DNA of 64,000 nt from Rufibacter sediminis (GTDB lineage: Bacteria; Bacteroidota; Bacteroidia; Cytophagales; Hymenobacteraceae): positions 124,001 through 188,000 of the forward strand of contig NZ_JACOAF010000020.1 in the NCBI RefSeq assembly GCF_014269285.1, in the 5' to 3' direction. Below the pieces are notes generated by a model that made no database searches, was not told where the DNA came from, and saw only the letters and a list, made by a program, of their open reading frames with translations. Shown one piece after another: positions 33,494 through 41,045 of the stretch (the first letter of the stretch is position 1; every line of letters starts with the position of its first letter). The translations under genes were made by a program, and so were the position numbers.

Positions 33494-33585
33494 GTGTGAT
33501 TATCCACTTACCTAAAGAACTATAATTACCGCTTGGCAAAGGCAGTAACTACAGCGCCTACTACTAGCCATGAACAACTATACAT

Positions 33586-33645
33586 CAGCGCTTTTCCGTT
33601 TAGCGGCCGTTTTTAGAAAAACAGCCGCTAAACGGAAAAGCGCTG
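33586..33645. repeat. 60-bp near-perfect palindrome upstream of ileS
   Basis: Arms of 25 bp with one mismatch (starting CAGCGCTTTTCCGTTTAGCG) enclose the family centre TTTTTAGAAAAA. It is the longest well-paired member in the window and lies 175 bp upstream of the ileS start codon. It could form a very stable RNA hairpin in an ileS leader or in an antisense transcript from the epimerase promoter region. Confidence 0.9.
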
Positions 33646-33819
33646 AAAACCTGTACTCAAGTTTTTATTGCTTAACTTTGCTAAAAGGAGCGAAGAGAGC
33701 TACATAGGTCGTATTTTGCGGTTCTACGCTTTTGCAAGTATCTGCTTTGACAGAATATCTTCTGCGGGAGCGATTCTTGGGAAACAGAATAACACCTACC
33801 ACATCCTATAGACAATAAG

Positions 33820-36800
33820 GTGAAGTACAACGAGTATAAGCAACTGGACTATGCGGGGCTGGCCGAAGAGGTGAGAGCCTACTGGAAAGAGAACCGCATC
33901 TTTGAGAAATCGGTGGAGACCCGTGCGGGTCAGCCTACCTTTGTGTTTTATGAGGGACCACCTTCGGCCAACGGCGCACCGGGTATTCACCACGTGATGG
34001 CCCGTGCCGTGAAAGACATTTTCTGCCGCTACAAAACGCTGCAAGGTTTTCAGGTAGTCCGCAAGGGCGGCTGGGATACCCACGGCTTGCCCATTGAGCT
34101 GCAGGTAGAGAAAGAACTGGGCATCATCAAAGACGACATCGGGAAGTCCATCTCGGTGGAGGAGTACAATGCCCGTTGCCGCGAGACCGTGATGCGCTTC
34201 AAGCATCAGTGGGATGACCTCACTGAGCGCATGGGGTACTGGGTAGACCTGGACAAACCGTACATCACCTTTGACAACCAATACATAGAATCCAACTGGG
34301 CCTTGCTCCGGAAACTCTATGACAAAGGTTACCTCTACAAAGGCTACACCATTCAGCCGTACTCGCCTTCAGACGGCACCGGACTCAGCTCCCACGAGTT
34401 GAACCAGCCGGGCTGCTACAAGGAAGTGAAGGATACGTCCATCGTGGCGCAGTTCAAAGTCATCAGAGATTCTAAATCTGATTTTCTTTTCGCGCAGCCT
34501 TCCGGCGATGTCTTCATCCTGGCCTGGACCACCACTCCCTGGACCTTGCCTTCCAACACCGCTCTGGCCGTTGGCGACAAGATTACCTATGTGCAGGTAA
34601 ATACCTTCAATCCGTACACCCACCAACCGGTGAGTGTGGTGTTGGCGAAAGCGCTGGTTGGAAAGTATTTCTCTGAGAAGAACAAAGACCTTCAGCTCGC
34701 TGATTACAAACCCGGAGATAAAGCCATTCCGTTTGAGATGGTGCAGGAGTTTACGGGTAAGCAACTGGTGGGACTTCGGTACGAGCAACTGATGCCCTAT
34801 CTGCAGCCGTTCTACGATGCCGACAAAGCGTTCCAGGTGGTGGCCGGAGATTTCGTGACCACTGAAGATGGTACCGGCGTGGTGCATACGTCGCCCACCT
34901 TCGGGGCCGATGACTTTAGAGTAGCCAAACAACACGGCATCCCGGCCCTGACCATCAAAGATGAACTTGGTAATGAGCTCCCTACTGTTGACCGGAGAGG
35001 AAAGTTCATCTACGAGATTGGGGTAAGGCTGCAGGAAGGCGTAGCGAAGTATAACATCAAAACCCATAAACCGCTTGGGCCCGATGACTTCTATGTAAAG
35101 AATTACACCAATGAAGATGAAAGCCACCCGGATTATAAAACCACGGATGTCATCATCTCCATCATCCTGAAGGAAGAGAACAAGGCCTTCAAAGTGGAGA
35201 AGTACGAGCACACCTACCCGCACTCGTGGCGCACCGATAAACCAATCCTGTATTATCCGCTGGATGCCTGGTTCATCAAGACCACGGCGGTGAAGCAGCG
35301 GTTAATTGACCTGAACAAAACCATCAACTGGAAACCGGAATCCACCGGCTCGGGCCGTTTCGGGAATTGGCTGGAGAACTTGGTGGACTGGAACCTGTCG
35401 CGCTCCCGCTACTGGGGAACGCCGCTGCCTATCTGGCGCACCGAGGAAGGCGACGAGGAAATCTGCATCGGCTCTGTGGCCGAGTTAGACCGTGAGATTG
35501 AGCGCAGCATTGCTGCCGGCGTGATGACGGAGAACCCATTGCGCAAGTCCGCGAAAGGCACTACTAACACTGGCACCAAAGACGAACACGAAGCCAATAC
35601 TTTGCTGGAATTTGCCGGTGAGTTTGCCTTGAGCCCGACCGGAACTGAGGAACCACGTTCTGAATTGGGTATCACCGATTTCAACTACGAAGGCTTCGAC
35701 CTGCACCGTCCGTACGTAGACAGCATCATCTTGGTGAGCCCGAGCGGCAAACCTATGAAGCGCGAGACCGACCTCATTGACGTGTGGTTTGACTCCGGCG
35801 CCATGCCGTACGCCCAGTGGCACTACCCGTTTGAGAACCACGAAACGTTCAAAGCCAACTTCCCCGCTGACTTCATCGCCGAGGGCGTAGACCAGACCCG
35901 TGGTTGGTTCTTCACCCTGCACGCGCTGGCCGTGATGCTGGAAGACAGCGTGGCGTTCAAGAACGTGATTGCGAACGGCCTGGTGCTGGACAAGAACGGA
36001 AACAAGATGAGCAAGCGCCTCGGAAATGCCGTGGACCCATTTGAGACCATCGGCCGCTTCGGTCCCGATGCCACCCGCTGGTACATGATTGTGAATGCGC
36101 CACCGTGGGATAACCTCAAGTTCAACCTGGATGGGGTGACTGAAGTGCAGCGCCGTTTCTTCGGGACCTTGCAGAACACGTACTCGTTCTTCGCGCTGTA
36201 CGCCAACCTGGACGGTTTCACGTTTGAGGGAGCCGAGATCCCGGTAGCGCAACGCACCGAGAGCGACCGCTGGATCATCTCCCGTCTGAACACACTGGTG
36301 AAAGAAGTGGGCGCGTACTTTGACGACTACGACCCAACCAAAGCCGCCCGCGCCATCCAGGACTTTGTGGCCGATGAGTTGAGCAACTGGTACGTGCGCC
36401 TGAACCGCAAACGTTTCTGGAAAGGCGAACTGAACCAGGATAAGCAGGCTGCTTACCAAACGCTGTACACCTGTTTGGAAACAGTGGCTAAGTTGGCTTC
36501 CCCGATTGCGCCGTTCTACATGGACCGCCTGTTCCTGGATCTGAACCTGGTGAGTGGCCGCAGCAAAGCCGAGTCTATCCACCTGGAGTCTTTCCCGCAA
36601 GTGCAGGAAGATTTGATAGATGTAGACTTGGAGCAACGCATGCAGTTGGCACAGAGCGTGTCTTCATTGGTGCACTCGCTCCGGAAGAAGCACATGATTA
36701 AAGTGCGTCAGCCGCTGGGCCGTATCTTGATTCCGATTTTGGATGAGAAGATGAAGACGCAGCTGCAAGCCGTGGAAGATCTGATCTTGTCTGAGGTGAA

Positions 36801-37377
36801 CGTGAAAAGCCTGGAGTACTTGGAAGACACCACCGGCATTCTGGTGAAAAAAATCAAGCCGAACTTCAAGCGTCTGGGCCAGGTGTTCGGACCGAAGCTG
36901 AAGTTGGTGGCCGCCCAAATTCAACAGATGAGCCAGGAAGACATCCTGAAAATGGAGCGCGAAGGTTTCTTCGAGATTCCGGTGGAAGATGACACAACCG
37001 TGCTGAGCCGCGAAGACGTAGAAATCATGTCGGAGGATATCCCGGGTTGGCTGGTCGCGTCGGAAGGAGCCTTGACCGTGGCCTTGGACATCACCATAAC
37101 GGAGGAACTCCGTCTGGAAGGGATGGCCCGTGAATTGGTAAACCGCCTGCAGAACCTACGCAAAGACAGCGGTCTGGATGTACAGGATAAAATCAGAGTG
37201 TTCCTGCAAGATGGCAATGAAGAAGTGGCCTCCGCCGTTCAAGCTTTTGGAGGTTACATCTCAGAAGAGGTACAAGCGGTAGAACTGACCTTGGTGCCGT
37301 CCTTGGCTGACGCAGAAGCCACCGTGCTGGACATGGAAGGATTCAGTTTGCCGGTCCGTTTAGAGGTGGCTCGGTAA
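33820..37377 (+). CDS. ileS: Isoleucyl-tRNA synthetase (long, eukaryote-like form)
   Basis: An 1185-residue class Ia synthetase that starts at GTG (33820). The HIGH-type signature appears as NGAPGIHH (about residues 51-58), WDTHGLPIELQVEKELG follows, and the KMSKS loop is GNKMSKRLGN (about residues 727-736). The editing domain contains GTGVVHTSPTFGADD (about 349-363). A segment of about 55 residues (roughly 575-630, TENPLRKSAKGTTNTGTKDE and onwards) interrupts the catalytic region before FDLHRPYVDSI and looks like a lineage-specific, low-complexity insertion. It is longer than the ~940-residue classic bacterial enzyme, as expected for the eukaryote-like type common in Bacteroidota. lspA follows on the same strand after a 99-bp gap. 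Confidence 0.96.
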   Translation: MKYNEYKQLDYAGLAEEVRAYWKENRIFEKSVETRAGQPTFVFYEGPPSANGAPGIHHVMARAVKDIFCRYKTLQGFQVVRKGGWDTHGLPIELQVEKELGIIKDDIGKSISVEEYNARCRETVMRFKHQWDDLTERMGYWVDLDKPYITFDNQYIESNWALLRKLYDKGYLYKGYTIQPYSPSDGTGLSSHELNQPGCYKEVKDTSIVAQFKVIRDSKSDFLFAQPSGDVFILAWTTTPWTLPSNTALAVGDKITYVQVNTFNPYTHQPVSVVLAKALVGKYFSEKNKDLQLADYKPGDKAIPFEMVQEFTGKQLVGLRYEQLMPYLQPFYDADKAFQVVAGDFVTTEDGTGVVHTSPTFGADDFRVAKQHGIPALTIKDELGNELPTVDRRGKFIYEIGVRLQEGVAKYNIKTHKPLGPDDFYVKNYTNEDESHPDYKTTDVIISIILKEENKAFKVEKYEHTYPHSWRTDKPILYYPLDAWFIKTTAVKQRLIDLNKTINWKPESTGSGRFGNWLENLVDWNLSRSRYWGTPLPIWRTEEGDEEICIGSVAELDREIERSIAAGVMTENPLRKSAKGTTNTGTKDEHEANTLLEFAGEFALSPTGTEEPRSELGITDFNYEGFDLHRPYVDSIILVSPSGKPMKRETDLIDVWFDSGAMPYAQWHYPFENHETFKANFPADFIAEGVDQTRGWFFTLHALAVMLEDSVAFKNVIANGLVLDKNGNKMSKRLGNAVDPFETIGRFGPDATRWYMIVNAPPWDNLKFNLDGVTEVQRRFFGTLQNTYSFFALYANLDGFTFEGAEIPVAQRTESDRWIISRLNTLVKEVGAYFDDYDPTKAARAIQDFVADELSNWYVRLNRKRFWKGELNQDKQAAYQTLYTCLETVAKLASPIAPFYMDRLFLDLNLVSGRSKAESIHLESFPQVQEDLIDVDLEQRMQLAQSVSSLVHSLRKKHMIKVRQPLGRILIPILDEKMKTQLQAVEDLILSEVNVKSLEYLEDTTGILVKKIKPNFKRLGQVFGPKLKLVAAQIQQMSQEDILKMEREGFFEIPVEDDTTVLSREDVEIMSEDIPGWLVASEGALTVALDITITEELRLEGMARELVNRLQNLRKDSGLDVQDKIRVFLQDGNEEVASAVQAFGGYISEEVQAVELTLVPSLADAEATVLDMEGFSLPVRLEVAR

Positions 37378-37415
37378 GCTTCTTCTAAAACCAGAATAAA
37401 AAGGAAGATTGAACG

Positions 37416-37463
37416 CCTGCCGTTTTAGGCCGCTTTTCAGAAAAGGAGGCTTAAAGCGGCAGG
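37416..37463. repeat. Intergenic palindrome between ileS and lspA
   Basis: CCTGCCGTTTTAGGCC and GGAGGCTTAAAGCGGCAGG flank GCTTTTCAGAAAA. It lies 38 bp after ileS and 13 bp before the lspA start codon, that is, inside a gene pair that is an operon in many bacteria. Confidence 0.85.
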
Positions 37464-37476
37464 TTAACCCATACTC

Positions 37477-38094
37477 ATGAAGTACACGAAATATTATCTG
37501 GTTGCCTTGCTGGTAATCGCTATTGACCAGGCAGTAAAAATGCTGGTGCACAACAACATGCAAATGGGCATGCCCGGACAGATTCCGGTGTTTGGCGATT
37601 GGTTTAAGTTGCATTACACCTTGAACCCCGGCATGGCCTTTGGCGTGGAGTTAGGTTCTGCGTATGGCAAGATCATCTTGACTGTCTTTAGAATGGTGGC
37701 CATGGTAGCCATTGGGTATTTGGTGTACTATCTGGTAAAGCACCGTTACCACCAAGGCCTGATCTGGTGCGTAGGCTTGATTCTGGGCGGAGCCATCGGG
37801 AACCTGATTGACAGTATTTTCTATGGCGTGCTGCTGGACAATGCGCCGTACGGGGTGTCTACTCCGTGGCTGCACGGCCAGGTGATAGACATGTTCTACA
37901 TTGACATCTGGGAAGGCATCCTTCCGCATTGGATTCCCATCATCGGCGGTACGCCCATGTCGCTGTGGCCTATCTTCAACGTAGCCGATGCGGCCATCTT
38001 TGTGGGCGTGCTGATCATCGTTTTCAATCAGAACCGCTTCCTGAACCAACCGCCGGCCAAGGAAAAGCGCGAAATCAATATCGTAGAGGCATAA
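37477..38094 (+). CDS. lspA: Lipoprotein signal peptidase (signal peptidase II)
   Basis: A 205-residue inner-membrane aspartic protease that removes signal peptides from diacylated prolipoproteins. Four membrane helices are visible. The catalytic aspartates lie in GGAIGNLIDSIFYG (about residues 105-118) and FNVADAAIFVGV (about 167-178), and NPGMAFGVE (about 50-58) is the third conserved block. The Bacteroidota form carries an expanded periplasmic loop between the two Asp motifs, as here (about 119-165). The window encodes several lipoproteins that would be its substrates (SusD, GldJ, DUF4382, Ig-like). A strong terminator follows directly. Confidence 0.95.
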   Translation: MKYTKYYLVALLVIAIDQAVKMLVHNNMQMGMPGQIPVFGDWFKLHYTLNPGMAFGVELGSAYGKIILTVFRMVAMVAIGYLVYYLVKHRYHQGLIWCVGLILGGAIGNLIDSIFYGVLLDNAPYGVSTPWLHGQVIDMFYIDIWEGILPHWIPIIGGTPMSLWPIFNVADAAIFVGVLIIVFNQNRFLNQPPAKEKREINIVEA

Positions 38095-38095
38095 A

Positions 38096-38136
38096 AGAAG
38101 CGGGCTGTCTTTGGTTAGACAGCCCGCTTCTTTTTT
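38096..38136 (+). terminator. Terminator of lspA
   Basis: AGAAGCGGGCTGTCT pairs with AGACAGCCCGCTTCT, followed by TTTTTT. It begins 1 bp after the stop codon. Confidence 0.92.
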
Positions 38137-38166
38137 AGGGGTGTTTTCCGGAAATCGGCTTAAAAA
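38134..38166. repeat. Degenerate palindrome overlapping the end of the OMP gene
   Basis: TTTAGGGGTG and CGGCTTAAAAA flank TTTTCCGGAAAT. It follows the lspA terminator and reaches over the stop codon of the convergent outer-membrane protein gene. Confidence 0.5.
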
Positions 38167-38774
38167 GAATAACCCATGTTCAGCTGCAGTGCGAAAATAG
38201 AAGTACCTTCATTATAGAAATAACCTGCGGCCCGCATCCCGAAGAAGAGCCGGTTGTCGTTGAAGAAGTCGGTTTCCAGCACGGCTTTTCCGCCGAAGTC
38301 TTTTTCCCTGATATGGACAAACACATCGCCGGGAGTGTTGCTTGGAGTGGTAACGGTTCCTTCGGGAACTTCACCTCTCACCAGATCCAGCTCTGAACGC
38401 CTTCTCACGGCCGGCCCGGCACCAAGTTTAATGGTGTATTTGGTTGTTTCATACAGGTCATAGTAAAGCGAGGCGTCAAACATCACGAACGCTTTTCTGG
38501 AAGTAAAAAGCTGAATTTGCTTGTCATATCTGGAGGAACTCAGGTATTCTGCGGAAACCGCAAAATGCAAATGGTCAGTCAGCTCACGGGTATATTGCTG
38601 CGAGAACAGAGCCCCACTGTTGTCTCCGTCCAGGATATAGGCAAAGCCCACCCCCGTTCTGAAATGGTTCGGGTACCGGTGTTGGGCCGAGGCACCCTGC
38701 ATTACAAAGAGAAAGAAGAACCCTACCAAAATACTTTTCAGCAGCAGGTTACTTAGAACGTTAACGTGTTTCAT
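38160..38774 (-). CDS. Outer-membrane beta-barrel protein, function unknown
   Basis: A 204-residue exported protein. A signal peptide (SILVGFFFLFVMQGASAQ, cleavage near residue 30) is followed by a small beta-barrel of about eight strands, for example FRTGVGFAYILDGDNSGA, LYYDLYETTKYTIKLGAGPA and a terminal strand ending LNMGYSF with the C-terminal Phe expected for BAM substrates. No specific family is recognised. It is convergent with lspA. A half-palindrome (AAAAACGGCCTTAAAACG) sits directly at its start codon, 38775-38792. Confidence 0.8.
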   Translation of the reverse strand: MKHVNVLSNLLLKSILVGFFFLFVMQGASAQHRYPNHFRTGVGFAYILDGDNSGALFSQQYTRELTDHLHFAVSAEYLSSSRYDKQIQLFTSRKAFVMFDASLYYDLYETTKYTIKLGAGPAVRRRSELDLVRGEVPEGTVTTPSNTPGDVFVHIREKDFGGKAVLETDFFNDNRLFFGMRAAGYFYNEGTSIFALQLNMGYSF

Positions 38775-39028
38775 AAAAACGGCCTTAAAACGGAAGATGG
38801 GGAGTTGAGCAAATTGTATTGTGAATACTTATGTTTAATTATTTAAGTTGTGCCTGTACATAACTTTTTGCCTATATAAAAGAGTTAGAAGACCTCGCTC
38901 GTTCGCTTACCTGTAAGAACTCTCCAGGCAAGAACCAGAGCCAGTAAAACAGAGTAAGACGTTAACTACCACCCCGCAGAAAAGACCTTCTTCCAACCAA
39001 GCGCAAACATCACACCAAAATCTCCTCC

Positions 39029-40852
39029 ATGGCTGCCTCCACATCTTTACTCCAGGTAGATGATCTGAAGATTTCCTTCCAGCTGGGGAAAGAAATGACC
39101 TCGGCGGTGAAGGGTGTTTCCTTTCAGGTAAACAAAGGCGAAGCGGTGGCCATTGTTGGCGAGTCAGGCTCGGGCAAAACGGTGACGGCTCTTTCTCTCA
39201 TGCGGCTATTGCCATCCGCTGGAGTGCATATTTCAGGAGCAGCCCGGTTTCAGTCGCCTCAGTTGGATTCCGTTGACTTGCTTTCCCTTCCTGAGAAACA
39301 ACTGCAACAGGTAAGAGGGAAGGAAATCTCTATCATCTTCCAGGACCCGATGGCCTCCTTGAACCCGGTAATTTCCTGTGGAAAGCAGGTAGCCGAGGCG
39401 CTACTAATCCACTTGCCGGTTACCAAAAAAGAGGCCTATAACCAAACGTTGGAGCTTTTCCGGCTGGTGAAGCTCCCCGAACCGGAACGGATTTTCAAGA
39501 GCTTTCCACATGAGCTTTCCGGCGGACAGAAGCAGCGGGTTATGATTGCCATGGCCATGGCCTGCGAACCTTCCCTGATGATCGCCGATGAGCCCACCAC
39601 CGCGCTGGATGTGACCGTTCAGGCCGGAATCCTGCAACTGCTCAATGACCTTCGGCTGAAGAAAGACATGGCCTTGCTGTTTATCTCCCATGATCTGGGC
39701 GTAGTGGCCGAAGTTGCGGACCGGATTATTGTGATGTACCAAGGCCAGATAGTGGAGGAGGGAAGCGTCCTGCAGATCTTTAGTAATCCCCAACACCCGT
39801 ACACCAAAGCGCTGTTGGCCTGCCGACCCACCTTGAAGACGCAGGCCACCGTTTTGCCTACCATTTCTGATATCATTGCAGCTGAGACTAGGGCAAGCGA
39901 TTTGGGCAGAGATCTGGCTGGCAAGTCCATCAGGGTTCCAGTGGATAAGCAGGAGAAAGTACCCGGAAATTTGACCCATTCGCTGCCAGAAAATCCTTCG
40001 TCAGAACCGCTGTTGCAGGTACAGGATATCCACGTGGAATTCACTAGAGGAAGAATGTTTATTTGGGAGAAAAAACAGGTGAGACAAGCGGTGAAAGGCG
40101 TTTCTTTTGAGGTTTTCCCCGGAGAGACAGTGGGCATTGTGGGGGAATCTGGCTGTGGGAAAACCACTCTTGGGAGAGCCTTGTTGCGGTTGATAGAACC
40201 TACCTCGGGTAAAGTGGTTTTCAACAACAAAGATTGGTCTGTTTTACCCCAGGAAGAGCTCCGGAAAAGCCGCAAAGACTTCCAGATGATCTTCCAGAAC
40301 CCCCTGGCTTCGCTGAACCCCATGATGAAAATAGGGGAGGCCATTATGGAACCCATGCAGGTACATCAGGTGTTACATACCCAGCAGGAGAGAAGACAGC
40401 GGGCCTTGGAGTTACTGGAAACCGTCAATCTTTCTCCTGAGTTTTTTCACCGTTATCCCCATGAATTTTCCGGGGGGCAACTACAGCGCATCTGCATAGC
40501 CAGAGCGTTAGCCCTGGAACCCACGTGTATCATCTGTGACGAGATTGTCTCGTCTTTAGACGTATCAGCGCAGGCACAGGTCCTGAACTTGCTGAACCGT
40601 TTCAAGCGCGAGCTTCACCTCACCCTCCTCTTCATCACCCATGACCTATCTGTGGCCAAGTTCATGTCTGATCGCCTGTTGGTGATGGACCAGGGCCAGA
40701 TTGTGGAACAAGGTCCCGCGCAGCAGATTTTCACTTCCCCGCAGCAACCGTACACCCAGGCTTTGCTTCAGGCGGTGCCTGCCGGAGAATTGGAAGACAT
40801 TTTAAGGGCGCAAGAGAAACGAAAAGCGTACAAAGCAAGTATAGACGAATAG
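39029..40852 (+). CDS. Duplicated peptide/nickel-type ABC ATPase (DppD-DppF fusion)
   Basis: A 607-residue protein with two complete ABC domains, as in YejF/GsiA. Domain 1 has Walker A GESGSGKT (residues 44-51), signature LSGGQKQR and Walker B MIADEPTTALD. Domain 2, from about residue 330, has Walker A GESGCGKT (about 373-380), signature FSGGQLQR and CDEIVSSLD. Both halves carry the oligopeptide-family C-terminal block (PQHPYTKALLACRPTLK and PQQPYTQALLQAVP). Domain 2's Walker B ends in CDEIVSSLD, where D-E is kept. It should energise dipeptide or oligopeptide import, but neither permease nor binding-protein genes adjoin it here, so its partners are encoded elsewhere. Confidence 0.94.
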   Translation: MAASTSLLQVDDLKISFQLGKEMTSAVKGVSFQVNKGEAVAIVGESGSGKTVTALSLMRLLPSAGVHISGAARFQSPQLDSVDLLSLPEKQLQQVRGKEISIIFQDPMASLNPVISCGKQVAEALLIHLPVTKKEAYNQTLELFRLVKLPEPERIFKSFPHELSGGQKQRVMIAMAMACEPSLMIADEPTTALDVTVQAGILQLLNDLRLKKDMALLFISHDLGVVAEVADRIIVMYQGQIVEEGSVLQIFSNPQHPYTKALLACRPTLKTQATVLPTISDIIAAETRASDLGRDLAGKSIRVPVDKQEKVPGNLTHSLPENPSSEPLLQVQDIHVEFTRGRMFIWEKKQVRQAVKGVSFEVFPGETVGIVGESGCGKTTLGRALLRLIEPTSGKVVFNNKDWSVLPQEELRKSRKDFQMIFQNPLASLNPMMKIGEAIMEPMQVHQVLHTQQERRQRALELLETVNLSPEFFHRYPHEFSGGQLQRICIARALALEPTCIICDEIVSSLDVSAQAQVLNLLNRFKRELHLTLLFITHDLSVAKFMSDRLLVMDQGQIVEQGPAQQIFTSPQQPYTQALLQAVPAGELEDILRAQEKRKAYKASIDE

Positions 40853-40880
40853 ATATATTTGCATGCGCTTTCTTTGCGAG

Positions 40881-40918
40881 CGCTTTTGCCTTATTTTCCT
40901 GAAAACAGGCCTAAAACA
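40881..40918. repeat. Intergenic palindrome family member
   Basis: CGCTTTTGCCTTA and AGGCCTAAAACAG flank TTTTCCTGAAAAC. It starts 28 bp after the double ABC ATPase gene. A TATATTTG box (40854-40861) directly before it could serve the RNase R gene. Confidence 0.8.
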
Positions 40919-41045
40919 GCAAAGAACAAACGCTTTCTGTCGTAGAGAAAGAAAGCAGGAAAGAAATAGAAGAGACAGCTTCTTAGACTGTCAAAAGTAG
41001 GAATTGCCCTTTAGGGCAGTACCTGCAAGAAAATTGAAAGAATTA

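Noticed and set aside
35485-36636. Long antisense open frame (383 codons) inside ileS
   Set aside because: It is a shadow of ileS caused by high-GC codon use. The His/Val/Gln-rich translation matches no family, and ileS is certain.
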